A stretch of DNA of 64,000 bases. Source: Cellulomonas edaphi (GTDB taxonomy: Bacteria; Actinomycetota; Actinomycetes; Actinomycetales; Cellulomonadaceae). Each line of letters starts with the position of its first letter. The stretch's first letter is position 1. Of this stretch, positions 1 to 10,042 are shown piece by piece. The position numbers were made by a program, and so were the translations under genes. The DNA lies in NCBI RefSeq assembly GCF_030362815.1, contig NZ_JAUCGR010000003.1, forward strand, positions 186,001-250,000, read 5' to 3'. The notes beneath the pieces are model-generated. The model did no database searches. It was not told the origin of the DNA and saw only the letters and a program-made list of their open reading frames with translations.

Positions 1-651
1 ATCGGTGCCGGCTGGTACGAGCACGAGTGGCGCGCCTACGGCTACGGGTTCCCGAGCGCGGGCGAGCGGATCGCGATGCTCGACGAGGGCGTGCAGATCT
101 TCAAGCAGCTGTGGACCAACGGGGTCGCGACGCTCGACGGCAGGCACTACCAGGTGTCTGGCGCGCAGCTGGCGCCGCTCCCGCTCCAGGTGGACGGGCC
201 GCCGCTGTGGATCGCGGGCGGCGGTGAGCGCAAGACGCTGCGCATCGCGGCGGAGCACGCGCAGTACACCAACTTCGACGGCACGCCCGAGGTGTTCGCG
301 CACAAGTCGCAGGTGCTGCGGGGCCACTGCGACGCGATCGGGCGCGACTTCGGCGAGATCACCCGCTCCGCCAACTTCAACGTCGTGATCGGCGAGACGC
401 AGGCCGACGTGGACGACCGCATCGCCTGGGTCGAGGAGCACTACGCGCTCACGGTGCCCGAGCGCGCGCCCGGCGTCGCCGAGGACTTCCGCAAGGGCCC
501 GCTGGTCGGCACACCCGAGCAGGTGGTGGACGCGCTCACCCACCTGCAGGGGCTCGGGATGACGTACGCCATCACCTACTTCGCGGACGCTGCCTACGAC
601 CGCGCCAGCATCGAGCTGTTCGAGAGCCAGGTGGTCCCCGCCCTGCGCTGA
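1..651 (+). CDS. LLM-class F420-dependent oxidoreductase, 5' partial
   Basis: This is the C-terminal 216 residues of a luciferase-like flavin/F420-dependent oxidoreductase; the start lies left of the window. The visible part opens with a GAGWYEHEW segment followed by GERIAMLDEGVQIFKQLW, and continues with PLWIAGGGERKTLRIAAEHA. Both are typical of the second half of the TIM barrel in this family, where coenzyme F420 binds. The tail has a GTPEQVVDALTHL helix usual for the family. The substrate cannot be told from the sequence. It ends two bases before the stop of the convergent beta-propeller gene, and I see no terminator between them. Family assignment is firm; the precise reaction is unknown. 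Confidence 0.85.
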   Translation: MGAGWYEHEWRAYGYGFPSAGERIAMLDEGVQIFKQLWTNGVATLDGRHYQVSGAQLAPLPLQVDGPPLWIAGGGERKTLRIAAEHAQYTNFDGTPEVFAHKSQVLRGHCDAIGRDFGEITRSANFNVVIGETQADVDDRIAWVEEHYALTVPERAPGVAEDFRKGPLVGTPEQVVDALTHLQGLGMTYAITYFADAAYDRASIELFESQVVPALR

Positions 652-653
652 CC

Positions 654-2213
654 TCAGGGGCGGCCGAGCAGCACCAGGCGGGTGCGGTCCTGCCGTTCGC
701 CACCGCGCGACGCGGCGTGCACGCGCTCCTCGACGACGGCGAGCGACTGCGCCGGGCCGGTGGCGTAGGCGGACAGCACCGCGCCGGCGCCGTAGTGACC
801 CGTGCGCTCCCCGGTCCGGGAGTCCATCACCGTGACGTCCGCCCGGTCCTCGCGCGCGTCCCGGTCGAACCACGGGTTGAGCCCGCCGACGTCCGTCAGC
901 ACCGCCGCCGAGCCCGGGCCCAGCGGCTCGCCCGCGTCCCGGACCACGGCCGGGGAGCCGCCCACCGACCAGAGCCACCTCGTGGCGGGCGGGTCGGTGG
1001 CCACCACGCGGGCCCCTCCGGTCGGGTCCAGGACGACGTCGTCGGAGACCGTCTGGGCGAACCAGTCCCGGCTCGAGCGCTCCCGCACCCCGGCGCCCGG
1101 CAGGGGGCACATCGACCCGTCGTCGAGCTCGATCACCACCGCCTCGTCGTCCTCGCCCGCGCCGGCCCTCGTGTAGACGGCGCGGTCCGTGCCCACCCAG
1201 TCCAGGGACGCGGCACAGTCCCCGGCCCGCTGCCACGACGGCACGCCCCCACGAGACAGCGAGAAGGTGCATGCCCCGACGTCCCGGGCGGGGGTGGACC
1301 ACAGCACGGCGTCGCCCGCGAGCGCCAGCGGTCGGCTCTCGCTCGTGGGCCTGGTCTCGAGCACCGCCCCCGAGCGGACGTCGGCGAGCTGCGTCGCGCT
1401 CCCCAGGTCGAGCGGGACCACGGCCGGCAGCCCGCGCGCCGTGACCTGCGCGGAGGCGCCGCCACCGACCACGGCGGACAGCGCTCGCGCGTCGCGCGCC
1501 CACAGCTCACGGCCTGCCTCGTCGAGGGCCACGACCCGGTGCACCATCGTCCCGTCGTCGTCGGACGACCACCGCGCGAGCACCACGACGCCGTCGCGCG
1601 CGGCGACGGGCACCTGGGAGCCGTCGGCCGCGGACGGTCGGACCCAGTCCCGCGTGCCCGCGGGCAGCGAGTAGGACGCCACACCGGTCGGCGTGGCGAT
1701 CACGACGTGCCCCGATCCGGCGTCCTCGACCGTGCGCGGCCCGGCGGCGCCGGTCGCGATCCGCGCGGTCTGCTCCCCGGTGGCCCGGTCCAGCACGCGC
1801 ACGGAGTCGCGCCCGACCACGACGATGCTCCGGCCGACCGGGAAGGCGTCGTGCACGTCGTCGGACCACGGCCGGCTCCACAGCACGCCCTCCGCGTGGG
1901 GCCGCGCCGCCTGCCACGGCACCCACACCGCCCCCACGGCGAGCGCGCCCGCCACGACGACCGCCACGGCGATGTCCCGGTCACGGACGGGCGCCGTGCG
2001 CCGAGCGGAGGCCAGCCACACGACGAGCAGGCCGGCACCGGCCGCGGCCACCAGGACGCCGCCGATCCACAGCGCGGGCGACGGCTCGTGCTCCGCCGGC
2101 CAGGACGAGACCGAGGCGAGGCACAGGACGCAGCCCAGGGCCAGCAGCCCGGCCCCCACGGCGAGCGGGCGCCAGCCAGGGCGTGCGCGCACGGCGCCGT
2201 CCTGCTCGCTCAC
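654..2213 (-). CDS. membrane-anchored PQQ-like beta-propeller protein
   Basis: The protein has 519 residues. Its N-terminus carries about three hydrophobic helices (roughly residues 14-35, 45-67 and 78-98), followed by a long extracytoplasmic region. That region holds repeated short beta segments, such as SIVVVGRDSVRVLDRATGEQ and VVIATPTGVASYSL, which look like PQQ-type (quinoprotein-like) propeller blades. No quinone ligands or catalytic residues are evident, so a structural or binding role is more likely than an enzymatic one. I chose the GTG at 2213 because an AGGGGG ribosome-binding site lies about six bases upstream; an in-frame GTG further upstream (2261) lacks one. It is the last gene after glmS, mazG and acpS on the same strand. 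Confidence 0.7.
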   Translation of the reverse strand: MSEQDGAVRARPGWRPLAVGAGLLALGCVLCLASVSSWPAEHEPSPALWIGGVLVAAAGAGLLVVWLASARRTAPVRDRDIAVAVVVAGALAVGAVWVPWQAARPHAEGVLWSRPWSDDVHDAFPVGRSIVVVGRDSVRVLDRATGEQTARIATGAAGPRTVEDAGSGHVVIATPTGVASYSLPAGTRDWVRPSAADGSQVPVAARDGVVVLARWSSDDDGTMVHRVVALDEAGRELWARDARALSAVVGGGASAQVTARGLPAVVPLDLGSATQLADVRSGAVLETRPTSESRPLALAGDAVLWSTPARDVGACTFSLSRGGVPSWQRAGDCAASLDWVGTDRAVYTRAGAGEDDEAVVIELDDGSMCPLPGAGVRERSSRDWFAQTVSDDVVLDPTGGARVVATDPPATRWLWSVGGSPAVVRDAGEPLGPGSAAVLTDVGGLNPWFDRDAREDRADVTVMDSRTGERTGHYGAGAVLSAYATGPAQSLAVVEERVHAASRGGERQDRTRLVLLGRP

Positions 2214-2276
2214 GTCGTTCCCCCTGCGTCGCGGTCCGATGCTGGGACAGTACCGAACCACGAGGCACCCACAGGC

Positions 2277-2630
2277 TCAGTCCCGCTCGGCCACCACCAT
2301 CGCCGACGCGATGCCGGCGTCGTGCGAGATCGACAGGTGGAATCGCGTCACGCCCAGCTCCGCAGCCCGCGCGGCCACCGTGCCCGTGACCTCGACCACC
2401 GGCTGCGCGCCGGCCACGCGCTGCACGGTCGCGTCCTGCCAGCTCATCCCGGGCGGTGCGCCGAGCGCCTTGGCGATCGCCTCCTTGGCCGCGAAGCGTG
2501 CCGCCAGGGACGTCTCGGGCATCTCCTGCTCGGCGGGCGTGAAGAGCCGGGTCCGCAGGGAGGGGACGCGACGCAGGGTCGCCACGAAGCGTGCGACGTC
2601 GACGACGTCGATGCCCACGCCGACGATCAC
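2277..2630 (-). CDS. acpS: holo-[acyl-carrier-protein] synthase
   Basis: The enzyme transfers 4'-phosphopantetheine from CoA to the serine of acyl carrier protein in the cytoplasm. The 117-residue product has the usual AcpS length. It carries the magnesium-binding motif [12 protein letters not shown] (Asp8), the [12 protein letters not shown] helix with Glu50, and LSISHD near the C-terminus. The GTG at 2630 gives the classical IVGVGID N-terminus and overlaps the mazG stop by four bases (GTGA), which implies translational coupling. CoA supply is encoded nearby by the divergent coaA gene. Confidence is high. Confidence 0.95.
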   Translation of the reverse strand: MIVGVGIDVVDVARFVATLRRVPSLRTRLFTPAEQEMPETSLAARFAAKEAIAKALGAPPGMSWQDATVQRVAGAQPVVEVTGTVAARAAELGVTRFHLSISHDAGIASAMVVAERD

Positions 2631-2956
2631 GTGCGGTCCGCCTCGGTGATCAGGTGCCGGTAGCGGAACCACTTGTCCTCGAGCGCGGCGTCGAGGTCGA
2701 CGCCGAACCGCTCGGCCAGGAGCAGCACGTGCGCCAGGACGTCCGCGAGCTCGGCACGCACGGCGTCGTCGACCTCCTGCTCGGAGCGGCCGCGGTCCCG
2801 CGTGCGGCCGGAGCGGGCCAGGAACGCCTGCGTGAGCTCGCCCACCTCCTCGTGCAACTTGAGCACGAGCCAGTCGTCGGTGCGATCCACGTCGAACAGG
2901 CGCCCGTAGACGCGCGAGATCGTCTCGATCTCGGCCTGCGCGGCCGCGATCTCCAC
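2627..2956 (-). CDS. MazG-like nucleotide pyrophosphohydrolase
   Basis: This 109-residue all-helical protein has the MazG-superfamily metal-binding pattern. HEEVGEL supplies the EExxE motif (Glu36, Glu37, Glu40) and [13 protein letters not shown] supplies the ExxD partner (Glu69, Asp72). Such enzymes hydrolyse non-canonical or damaged nucleoside triphosphates to monophosphates. It is a short, single-domain form, unlike the two-domain MazG of enterobacteria. The GTG at 2956 follows the glmS stop by two bases, and its own stop overlaps acpS, so the three genes form one tightly coupled operon. The true substrate is unknown. Confidence 0.8.
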   Translation of the reverse strand: MEIAAAQAEIETISRVYGRLFDVDRTDDWLVLKLHEEVGELTQAFLARSGRTRDRGRSEQEVDDAVRAELADVLAHVLLLAERFGVDLDAALEDKWFRYRHLITEADRT

Positions 2957-2958
2957 GA

Positions 2959-4815
2959 CTACTCGACCGTCACGGACTTGGCCAGGTTGCGCGGCTGGTC
3001 CACGTCGAGACCCTTGGCGGTCGCGAGCTCGCACGCGAACACCTGCAGCGGCACCACGGCGAGCAGCGGCGCCAGCAGCGTGGGCGACTGCGGCACGTAG
3101 AACACCTCGTCGGCGTAGGGCCGCACGGCCTCGTCGCCCTCCTCCGCGATCACGATGGTGCGGGCGCCGCGGGCGCGGATCTCCTGGATGTTGGAGACGA
3201 CCTTGGAGTGCAGCGAGTCCCGCCCGCGCGGGGACGGCACGACGACGAACACCGGCAGCCCCGGCTCGATGAGCGCGATCGGCCCGTGCTTGAGCTCGCC
3301 CGCCGCGAAGCCCTCCGCGTGGATGTAGGCGAGCTCCTTGAGCTTGAGCGCGCCCTCCATCGCGACGGGGAAGCCGACGTGCCGGCCCAGGAAGAGCACC
3401 GACTGGGTGTCCGCCATCCAGCGGGCGATCTCCCGCACGCGGTCCGCGCGGTCGAGCACCTGCTGGATCTTGTCGGGCATGGCGCGGAGCTCGTCGAGGA
3501 TCTCGGTGACCTCGTCGGCGTACTTGTTGCCCCGCAGCTGGGCGAGGTACAGGCCCAGCAGGTACGCCGCCGTGATCTGCGAGAGGAACGCCTTGGTCGA
3601 GGCGACCGCGATCTCCGGGCCGGCGTGCGTGTACAGCACGGCGTCGGACTCGCGCGGGATGGTCGAGCCGTTCGTGTTCACGATCGCGAGCACCTTGGCG
3701 CCCTGCTCGCGCGCGTGCCGCACGGCCATCAGCGTGTCCATCGTCTCGCCGGACTGGGAGACGGCCACCACGAGCGTGCGCTCGTTCACCACGGGGTCGC
3801 GGTAGCGGAACTCGTGCGCCAGCTCGACCTCGACGGGGATGCGGCACCAGTGCTCGATCGCGTACTTCGCCACGTGCCCCGCGTACGCGGCGGTGCCGCA
3901 CGCGATCACGATGATCTTGTCCACCGACCGCAGCACCGACTCGTCGATGCGGACCTCGTCGAGCACCAGGCGGCCGTGCGCGTCGGTGCGGCCCAGCAGC
4001 GTGTCGGCCACCGCGTGCGGCTGGTCGTGGATCTCCTTGTCCATGAAGGAGCGGAAGCCGCCCTTCTCGGCCGCCTCGGCGTTCCAGTCCACGGTGTAGT
4101 GGCGCGCCTGCGCCGGCTGCCCGTCGAAGTCCGTCACCGTGACCGAGTCAGGCGTGATGGTGACCACCTGGTCCTGGCCCAGCTCGAGCGCGTCGCGCGT
4201 GTGCGAGATGAACGCGGACACGTCGGAGCCGAGGAAGTTCTCCCCCTCGCCCAGCCCGACGACGAGCGGCGAGTCGTGGCGGGCGCCCACCACGGTGCTC
4301 GGGTCGTCGGCGTGCACGGCGAGCAGCGTGAAGGTGCCGTGCAGCGTGCGCGCGACCGCCGACATCGCCGCCGTCAGGTCGCCGGTCTGCTCGTAGGCGC
4401 GGGCGATCAGCTGCGCGGCGACCTCGGTGTCCGTCTCCGACGTGAACTCGACGCCCTCGGCCACCAGCTGCGCCTTGAGGCTCGCGAAGTTCTCGACGAT
4501 GCCGTTGTGGATCACCGCGAGCCGGCCGGCCACGTGCGGGTGCGCGTTGGTGTCGGTCGGTCCCCCGTGCGTGGCCCAGCGGGTGTGCCCGATCGCCGCC
4601 GTGGCCGGGTCGAGCGGGTGCAGGTCCAGCTCCTCGACGAGGTTGGCCAGCTTGCCGGCCTTCTTGGCGGTCTCCAGGCCGGTGCCCGGGCCGACGAGCG
4701 CCACGCCCGCGGAGTCGTATCCCCGGTACTCGAGCCGCCTCAGCCCCTCGAGCACGACGTCCAGGGGACGGGCACTGGCCTGCTGGCTTCCGACGTAGCC
4801 GACGATTCCACACAT
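2959..4815 (-). CDS. glmS: glutamine--fructose-6-phosphate aminotransferase
   Basis: GlmS makes glucosamine-6-phosphate from fructose-6-phosphate and glutamine, the first committed step to UDP-GlcNAc for peptidoglycan. The 618-residue product has an N-terminal class II glutaminase domain beginning MCGIVGYVG, where Cys2 is the nucleophile after Met removal. Two SIS sugar-isomerase domains follow, and the C-terminus [13 protein letters not shown] is characteristic of the family. The ATG at 4815 is fixed by the need for an N-terminal cysteine. No ribosome-binding site precedes it, and a TAGACT box sits seven bases upstream, so the transcript is probably leaderless. I see no glmS ribozyme. glmM, the next pathway enzyme, lies about 4 kb away. 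Confidence 0.97.
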   Translation of the reverse strand: MCGIVGYVGSQQASARPLDVVLEGLRRLEYRGYDSAGVALVGPGTGLETAKKAGKLANLVEELDLHPLDPATAAIGHTRWATHGGPTDTNAHPHVAGRLAVIHNGIVENFASLKAQLVAEGVEFTSETDTEVAAQLIARAYEQTGDLTAAMSAVARTLHGTFTLLAVHADDPSTVVGARHDSPLVVGLGEGENFLGSDVSAFISHTRDALELGQDQVVTITPDSVTVTDFDGQPAQARHYTVDWNAEAAEKGGFRSFMDKEIHDQPHAVADTLLGRTDAHGRLVLDEVRIDESVLRSVDKIIVIACGTAAYAGHVAKYAIEHWCRIPVEVELAHEFRYRDPVVNERTLVVAVSQSGETMDTLMAVRHAREQGAKVLAIVNTNGSTIPRESDAVLYTHAGPEIAVASTKAFLSQITAAYLLGLYLAQLRGNKYADEVTEILDELRAMPDKIQQVLDRADRVREIARWMADTQSVLFLGRHVGFPVAMEGALKLKELAYIHAEGFAAGELKHGPIALIEPGLPVFVVVPSPRGRDSLHSKVVSNIQEIRARGARTIVIAEEGDEAVRPYADEVFYVPQSPTLLAPLLAVVPLQVFACELATAKGLDVDQPRNLAKSVTVE

Positions 4816-4822
4816 GCGCGTG

Positions 4823-4884
4823 AGTCTATCCGCGCAGCGGCGGCTGCCCGCCGGGGCGCCGACCGGCTGGGCGTCCGGCACAAT
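4823..4884. promoter_or_regulatory. divergent leaderless promoters of glmS and coaA
   Basis: The 75-bp gap between glmS and coaA holds two -10-like boxes pointing outward. On the minus strand TAGACT (4828-4823) ends seven bases before the glmS ATG. On the plus strand CACAAT (4879-4884) ends six bases before the coaA GTG. Neither gene has a Shine-Dalgarno sequence. This spacing puts transcription starts at or next to the start codons, as in leaderless actinobacterial mRNAs. The -35 boxes are not clear. Confidence 0.5.
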
Positions 4885-4890
4885 CGTCGC

Positions 4891-5841
4891 GTGCCCGCGT
4901 CGCTCTCACCGTCCACCCCGTACGTGGACCTGGACCGTGCGGCGTGGACCCGCCTGTCGGCCTCCACGCCCCTGCCGCTGACCGACGCCGACGTCGACCG
5001 CCTCGCAGGTCTGGGCGACCCGATCGACCTCGCCGAGGTGGACGCGATCTACCGGCCCATCTCCCGGCTGCTCGACCTCTACGTCGAGGCGACCCGCGGT
5101 CTGCACCGGGCGTCCAGCACGTTCCTGCGCGAGGACATCGTCGCGACCCCGTTCGTGATCGGCGTGGCCGGGTCCGTGGCGGTGGGCAAGTCGACCACCG
5201 CGCGCCTGCTGCGCGAGCTCCTGGCCCGCTGGCCGGCCACGCCCCGCGTCCAGCTGGTCACCACCGACGGGTTCCTCTACCCCAACGCCGAGCTCGAGCG
5301 CCGCGGGCTCATGGACCGCAAGGGCTTCCCCGAGTCGTACGACCGTCGCGCGCTGCTGCGGTTCGTGTCGAAGATCAAGGCCGGGCGGCCCGAGGTCCGG
5401 GCGCCCGTGTACGACCACCTGACCTACGACATCGTCCCCGGCCGCGAGATCGTGGTGCAGCGTCCGGACGTGCTCGTCGTCGAGGGGCTCAACGTGCTGC
5501 AGCCCGCACGTCCCACCGCGGAGGGCACGTCCAACCTCGCGGTGAGCGACTTCTTCGACTTCTCCATCTACGTCGATGCGCGCACGCCCGACGTGCGCCA
5601 GTGGTACGTCGACCGGTTCCTCAGCCTGCGCAGCACGGCGTTCGCGGACCCGAGCTCGTACTTCCACCGGTACGCGTCGCTGTCGGACGACGAGGCCGTC
5701 GAGCTGGCCGAGCACATCTGGGACACCATCAACGCGCCCAACCTGGAGCAGAACATCCTGCCCACGCGCAGCCGGGCGGACCTCGTGCTCACCAAGGGCC
5801 ACGACCACTCGGTCGAGCGCGTGCGGCTGCGCAAGATCTGA
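4891..5841 (+). CDS. coaA: type I pantothenate kinase
   Basis: CoaA phosphorylates pantothenate with ATP, the rate-limiting first step of CoA synthesis. The 316-residue product has the usual length of the prokaryotic type I enzyme. The P-loop [12 protein letters not shown] lies at about residues 91-102. It is followed by [11 protein letters not shown], the KGFPESYD segment and the [10 protein letters not shown] region, all conserved in CoaA. The GTG at 4891 is chosen because the protein then starts just before the conserved [10 protein letters not shown] segment and because a -10-like box lies immediately upstream. The gene is divergent from glmS. Its stop codon abuts the stop of the convergent lipoprotein gene with no space between. 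Confidence 0.96.
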   Translation: MPASLSPSTPYVDLDRAAWTRLSASTPLPLTDADVDRLAGLGDPIDLAEVDAIYRPISRLLDLYVEATRGLHRASSTFLREDIVATPFVIGVAGSVAVGKSTTARLLRELLARWPATPRVQLVTTDGFLYPNAELERRGLMDRKGFPESYDRRALLRFVSKIKAGRPEVRAPVYDHLTYDIVPGREIVVQRPDVLVVEGLNVLQPARPTAEGTSNLAVSDFFDFSIYVDARTPDVRQWYVDRFLSLRSTAFADPSSYFHRYASLSDDEAVELAEHIWDTINAPNLEQNILPTRSRADLVLTKGHDHSVERVRLRKI

Positions 5842-6441
5842 TCAGGGGCTCGGCGCCGGGGACGCCACCAGCAGCGCCACGGGGTAGCTGGTCGCGTCGG
5901 TGAGGTTCAGGCCGTCGAGCGCCGTCCGCACGCGCTCGCAGCGCCCGGCGGGCACCACGACGCGGACCGCTCGACCCAGCGCGTCGACGAGCCAGAGGTC
6001 CATGGGCTCGGCGCTGCACGAGCCGGCGTCGGCCGTCGCAGCACGCGAGCCGAGTGCCGCCAGCAGCGCCGTGGTGTCGCCGTCGAGCCGCCGCGCCTTC
6101 ACGGAGCTCCACGTCCCCGCGCTGTCGACGAGCGGGCCGCCCGGTGTGCACTCGAGCGCGCCCGTGGCCACGAAGCCGTCCGGGACGCTGCCCTGCGCCG
6201 GGACGTCGGCGTGGGCCTTGGCCGAGGGCGGCACCGAGGCCGCCGTGCCCGGCGCGGGCGTCAGGTGCAGCGCCGCGAGCACCTGCGGCGCGAGGCAGTC
6301 CGCCGCCGCGGCGACCCGCGCCGTGGGGGCGGCGGAGGCCGCCCCGTCCTGGTCGCCGCAGCCGCCCGTCGCCAGCACGGCACCCAGGCCCAGGACGGGG
6401 AGGAGAGTCGGAAGGGCACGACGTCGACCAGCGTGACGCAT
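5842..6441 (-). CDS. putative secreted lipoprotein
   Basis: The 199-residue protein begins with a basic segment (MRHAGRRRALP), then a hydrophobic stretch, and then VLATGGCGDQ. The cysteine near residue 27 looks like a lipidation site, though the lipobox is weak because threonine sits where leucine is usual at -3. The mature part is rich in Ala, Pro and Gly with four further cysteines, and matches no family that I recognise. An AAGGAG site lies eight bases before the ATG at 6441, which supports the start. It is on the same strand as def and dedA, 136 bp downstream of dedA. Function is unknown. Confidence 0.65.
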   Translation of the reverse strand: MRHAGRRRALPTLLPVLGLGAVLATGGCGDQDGAASAAPTARVAAAADCLAPQVLAALHLTPAPGTAASVPPSAKAHADVPAQGSVPDGFVATGALECTPGGPLVDSAGTWSSVKARRLDGDTTALLAALGSRAATADAGSCSAEPMDLWLVDALGRAVRVVVPAGRCERVRTALDGLNLTDATSYPVALLVASPAPSP

Positions 6442-6577
6442 GGCAGCGGCTCCTTCCGGTACGCGCGACGAAGGAGCCCCGCCGGGGCGCGCCACGTGGT
6501 GGAGGGGAGGCACCGCAGCCGCCCCTCCCCGAGGGTAGGAGCCCGAACGGGTGAATGCGGGGCTCGATACCAGATCG

Positions 6578-7249
6578 TTAGCCCGGGGGTACTGATCGTG
6601 AGCCGTCCGTGACCGGGCCGTCGTCCGCCGCGTCGGTCGCGGGCTCGCTCGTGCCACCGCGACGCGCCGTCCAGGTGCGCAGCACCCGGTCGACCAGGAG
6701 CCCCAGCAGGATGCCGCCCACCACGCCCACCGCGACCGCGATCGCCGGGTTGTCCTTGAGCAGCGCACCCGCGCTCAGCCCGATGAGTGCCGAGTACACC
6801 GCCCACAGCACCGCGGCGATGGCCGTGAGCGCCACGAACCGCCGCCGCCGGAAGCCCAGGGCGCCCGCGGTCATGTTGACCGCGACGCGTCCCACCGGGA
6901 TGTAGCGGGCCGCGATGATGAAGGACGCTCCGCGGCGCTCGAGCGCGCCCTCGGCCCAGTCCAGCGACGCCTGTGCGCGTCTCGACCGCATCACCCGCAG
7001 GGAGCGCACGTGCACCCGGGTGCCGATGAGGTAGGCGAGCTGGTCACCGGTAAAGGCACCGGCCGCCGCCACGAGCACCAGCAGCACGATGTTCGGGTCG
7101 CCCGACGAGCCGGCCAGCGCGGCGAGCGCGATGACGAGCGACTCGCTCGGCACCGGCGGGAAGAACCCGTCGATGGTGGCGAACGCGTACATGGCCACGA
7201 ACACCCAGGGGGACCCCGCGAGCGCCACCGCCCAGTGCTCCACCGTCAT
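6578..7249 (-). CDS. DedA family membrane protein
   Basis: This 223-residue integral membrane protein belongs to the DedA/SNARE-associated (VTT domain) superfamily. These proteins are linked to lipid-carrier flipping and membrane homeostasis. Seen features are the ATIDGFFPPVPSESLVIALAALAG segment near the N-terminus, the GDQLAYLIGTRV helix and the ARYIPVGRVAVNMTAGALG re-entrant motif with its conserved Arg and Gly. Several hydrophobic helices and a basic C-terminal tail follow. The ATG at 7249 has GGAG only three bases upstream; a GTG two codons further in (7243) is better spaced and could be the real start. It follows def by 68 bp. Confidence 0.85.
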   Translation of the reverse strand: MTVEHWAVALAGSPWVFVAMYAFATIDGFFPPVPSESLVIALAALAGSSGDPNIVLLVLVAAAGAFTGDQLAYLIGTRVHVRSLRVMRSRRAQASLDWAEGALERRGASFIIAARYIPVGRVAVNMTAGALGFRRRRFVALTAIAAVLWAVYSALIGLSAGALLKDNPAIAVAVGVVGGILLGLLVDRVLRTWTARRGGTSEPATDAADDGPVTDGSRSVPPG

Positions 7250-7317
7250 CCACTCCCGCGCGTCGTCGTGCCCTCACGGTAGGCGCTGGGACGCCGCGCG
7301 GGTCCGGCGGACGCGCG

Positions 7318-8037
7318 TCAGGTCGGGTCGAGTGCGAAGCCGAGCGCCTCAGCGGCACCGACCGGGCGCGGCTCCCCCGCCCAGCGCGTGCCGATCTCGT
7401 CGGCCGCCGCGAGCGAGCGCAGCTCGGCGCGGTCGAGGTAGAGGGTGCCGCCCAGGTGGTCCGTCTCGTGCTGCACGATCCGCGCGGCCCAGCCCGTCAC
7501 GACCTCGTCGAGAGGCGTGCCGTGCTCGTCGGTGCCGGTGAGCCGCACCGAGCGCCACCGCGCCACCACGGCCTGGTACGCGGGAACGCTGAGGCAGCCC
7601 TCGTAGAAGGCCACGCGCTCGTCCCCCACCGGCTCGTAGGCCGGGTTGAGCAGCACCCGGTAGGCGAACGCCTCGCGCTCGCGCGCCTGCGCGACCTCGG
7701 CCGACGCGACGCCCGGGTCCTCGAGCACGGCCACGGCGAGGGGCAGCCCGATCTGCGGCGCAGCCAGGCCCACGCCGGGCGCGGCGCGCATGGTGCGGTG
7801 CATGAGCGCGAGGAGTCCCGCCAGCTCCTCGCCCTCCAGCTGACCGTCGAACGGGACCGCCACGCCGCGCAGCGCCGGGTGCCCGGCGCGCACGATCGGG
7901 GCCGGGCCGGCGCCCGCGGCGTCGAGCAGGCGCAGCGCGTGCTCCCGCAGGGCGGCGTCGCGGTCGCGGGCGGCCTGGCGCCGGTCCGCCGGGCGCCGGT
8001 CGGTCGCGCGGCCGTCCGCCGGGCGGCCCTCCGTCAC
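7318..8037 (-). CDS. def: peptide deformylase
   Basis: Peptide deformylase removes the N-formyl group from new proteins using a catalytic metal. All three motifs are present: [10 protein letters not shown] (motif 1), EGCLSVP with the metal-ligand cysteine (motif 2) and QHETDHL with two histidine ligands and the catalytic glutamate (motif 3). At 239 residues it is longer than the usual 170-190. The excess is an N-terminal charged stretch of about 55 residues with repeated [12 protein letters not shown] runs that precedes the catalytic core. The GTG at 8037 overlaps the glmM stop by four bases (GTGA). Internal GTG codons could give a shorter protein, so the extension needs proof. Confidence 0.92.
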   Translation of the reverse strand: MTEGRPADGRATDRRPADRRQAARDRDAALREHALRLLDAAGAGPAPIVRAGHPALRGVAVPFDGQLEGEELAGLLALMHRTMRAAPGVGLAAPQIGLPLAVAVLEDPGVASAEVAQAREREAFAYRVLLNPAYEPVGDERVAFYEGCLSVPAYQAVVARWRSVRLTGTDEHGTPLDEVVTGWAARIVQHETDHLGGTLYLDRAELRSLAAADEIGTRWAGEPRPVGAAEALGFALDPT

Positions 8038-9380
8038 AGCGCGAGCCGCTCGCGCACGACCCCCGCGAGCTCGTGGGCGACCCGGTCGGCGTCGTCCTGC
8101 GTCGCGGCCTCGACCATGACGCGGACCAGCGGCTCGGTGCCCGACGGGCGCAGCAGCACGCGGCCGGTCGCGCCGAGGCCGTCCTCGGCACGCTTGACGG
8201 CGTCGGCCAGCACGCCGTCGTCGGTGCGCGACTTGTCGACGCCGTTGACGTTGACGAGCGTCTGCGGCAGGCGACGCACGTGCGCCGCGAGCTCGTGCAG
8301 CGGACGGCCCGTGGAGACCACGCGCGCCGCGAGCTGCAGCGCCGTGAGCACGCCGTCGCCGGTGGTGGCGTGGCGCGCCATGATGATGTGGCCCGACTGC
8401 TCGCCGCCCAGGGAGTAGCCCCCGGCGCGCATGGCCTCGAGCACGTAGCGGTCGCCGACGCCGGTCTCGATCGTCGCGATCCCGGCCTCCTGCATGGCCA
8501 GCTTCAGGCCCAGGTTGCTCATGACGGTCGTGACCAGCGTGTCGTCGAACAGCTCGCCGGCGTCGCGCATCGCGACGGCCAGCACGCCCATGATCTGGTC
8601 GCCGTCCACGAGGACGCCGGACGAGTCCACCGCGAGGCACCGGTCCGCGTCGCCGTCGAACGCGACGCCGAGGTCGGCGCCCGACGCCACGACGGCCGCC
8701 TGCAGCTGCTCCGGGTGCGTGGAGCCGCACTTCTCGTTGATGTTGCGGCCGTCGGGCGAGGCGTTGATGACGACGACGTCGGCCCCCGCCTCGCGCAGCG
8801 CGCCGGGACCCACCTCGCTGGCGGCGCCGTTCGCGCAGTCGACCGCGATGCGCAGGCCCGCCAGCGACGTGCCGATGGTGCCCACGAGGTGCTCGACGTA
8901 GGCGGCGCCCGCGCTGCCCGTGTCGACCTTGATGCGGCCCACCGCGCCCGCCAGCGGCCGCTCCCAGTCCTCGCCCATGCGCGCCTCGATGGCGGCCTCG
9001 AGGTCGTCGTCGAGCTTGTGCCCGCCGCGCGCCAGGAACTTGATGCCGTTGTCGGGCATCGGGTTGTGGGACGCGGAGAGGACCACGCCGATGTCCACCC
9101 CGGTGGACGCCGTGAGGAACGCGACCGCCGGCGTCGGCAGCACGCCGACGTTGTTGACGTCGACCCCCGCCGACGCGAGCCCGGCGCTCACCGCGGCAGC
9201 CAGGAACTCCCCGGACGCGCGCGAGTCGCGGCCCACCACGGCCCGCGGCCGGTGCCCCTCGAACTCGCCCCGCGTGCCGAGCACGTGCGCGGCCGCGACC
9301 GACAGGTCGAGCGCGAGCTCGGCCGTCACATCGCGGTTGGCGAGTCCTCGGACCCCGTCGGTACCGAACAGCTGACCCAT
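8034..9380 (-). CDS. glmM: phosphoglucosamine mutase
   Basis: GlmM converts glucosamine-6-phosphate to glucosamine-1-phosphate on the route to UDP-GlcNAc. The 448-residue product starts [15 protein letters not shown]. It carries the phosphoserine loop [16 protein letters not shown], the metal-binding loop DGDADRC and the substrate loop GGEQSGHI, and ends with a phosphate-binding [14 protein letters not shown] motif. All are diagnostic of the alpha-D-phosphohexomutase family. An AAGGGG site precedes the ATG at 9380. It follows the rplM-rpsI unit, from which it is separated by a strong hairpin, and is coupled to def downstream. Confidence 0.97.
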   Translation of the reverse strand: MGQLFGTDGVRGLANRDVTAELALDLSVAAAHVLGTRGEFEGHRPRAVVGRDSRASGEFLAAAVSAGLASAGVDVNNVGVLPTPAVAFLTASTGVDIGVVLSASHNPMPDNGIKFLARGGHKLDDDLEAAIEARMGEDWERPLAGAVGRIKVDTGSAGAAYVEHLVGTIGTSLAGLRIAVDCANGAASEVGPGALREAGADVVVINASPDGRNINEKCGSTHPEQLQAAVVASGADLGVAFDGDADRCLAVDSSGVLVDGDQIMGVLAVAMRDAGELFDDTLVTTVMSNLGLKLAMQEAGIATIETGVGDRYVLEAMRAGGYSLGGEQSGHIIMARHATTGDGVLTALQLAARVVSTGRPLHELAAHVRRLPQTLVNVNGVDKSRTDDGVLADAVKRAEDGLGATGRVLLRPSGTEPLVRVMVEAATQDDADRVAHELAGVVRERLAL

Positions 9381-9468
9381 GTCAGACCCCTTCGTCGTTC
9401 GTGCAGCACCGTAGCCCCCGGGTGCCGGGTGCGTCGCTGCGCCGGGCGACGTCGCCGCCCGGACATGC

Positions 9469-9506
9469 CGATGGCCCCACCGGTCGAACGACCGATGGGG
9501 CCATCG
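9469..9506 (-). terminator. terminator hairpin after rpsI
   Basis: A stem of 18 bp with one mismatch spans 9469-9486 and 9489-9506 (left arm starts CGATGGCCCC). It lies 16 bases after the rpsI stop on the minus strand. There is no long T tract, as is common for GC-rich actinobacterial terminators. It separates the rplM-rpsI transcript from glmM. Confidence 0.75.
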
Positions 9507-9521
9507 TGCGGAGCGCGAGGA

Positions 9522-10010
9522 TCAGCGCTTCGAGTACTGCGGAGCCTTGCGGGCCTTCTTGAGACCAGCCTTCTTGCGCTCGACGACGCGGGCGTCGCGA
9601 GTCAGGAAGCCGGCCTTCTTCAGCGCCGGGCGGTTGTGCTCGGCGTCGACGGCGTTGAGCGCGCGGGCGATGCCGAGGCGCAGCGCGCCAGCCTGCCCGG
9701 AGACGCCGCCGCCGGTGATGCGGGCGATGACGTCGAAGCGACCCTCGACGTCGACCAGCTTCAGCGGGGAGTTGACCAGCTGCTGGTGCACCTTGTTCGG
9801 GAAGTAGTCCTCGAGCGTGCGGCCGTTGATCTTCCACTCACCGGTGCCGGGGACCAGGCGCACGCGCGCGATGGCCTCCTTGCGGCGACCGAGAGCGCTC
9901 GCCGGAGCGGTGATGCTCTGGCCGCGGCCCGTCGGGGCCGCCGTCTCGGAGGTGTAGCTGGTGGGGGTGTCGTCGCCCTCGAGGTCGATGTCGACCGTCG
10001 TCTCTGCCAC
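9522..10010 (-). CDS. rpsI: 30S ribosomal protein S9
   Basis: S9 is a structural protein of the 30S head whose C-terminal tail contacts P-site tRNA. The core runs from [17 protein letters not shown] to the invariant C-terminus [12 protein letters not shown]. The protein has 162 residues. About 40 of these form an acidic, Ser/Thr-rich N-terminal extension before the core, a common actinobacterial trait. It is 32 bp downstream of rplM, the conserved partner gene, and the pair ends at a strong hairpin. Confidence 0.98.
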   Translation of the reverse strand: MAETTVDIDLEGDDTPTSYTSETAAPTGRGQSITAPASALGRRKEAIARVRLVPGTGEWKINGRTLEDYFPNKVHQQLVNSPLKLVDVEGRFDVIARITGGGVSGQAGALRLGIARALNAVDAEHNRPALKKAGFLTRDARVVERKKAGLKKARKAPQYSKR

Positions 10011-10042
10011 GGGGTTTCCTGTCGTCTCTACGCGCGGCGGCC

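Noticed and set aside
3208..4890. Plus-strand frame running through glmS into coaA
   Set aside because: The part before 4891 is antisense to glmS and shows no homology; only the coaA portion is a protein that I recognise.
4816..4890. glmS ribozyme or riboswitch upstream of glmS
   Set aside because: The gap is only 75 bp, shared with coaA, and the transcript appears leaderless, so there is no room for the ribozyme.
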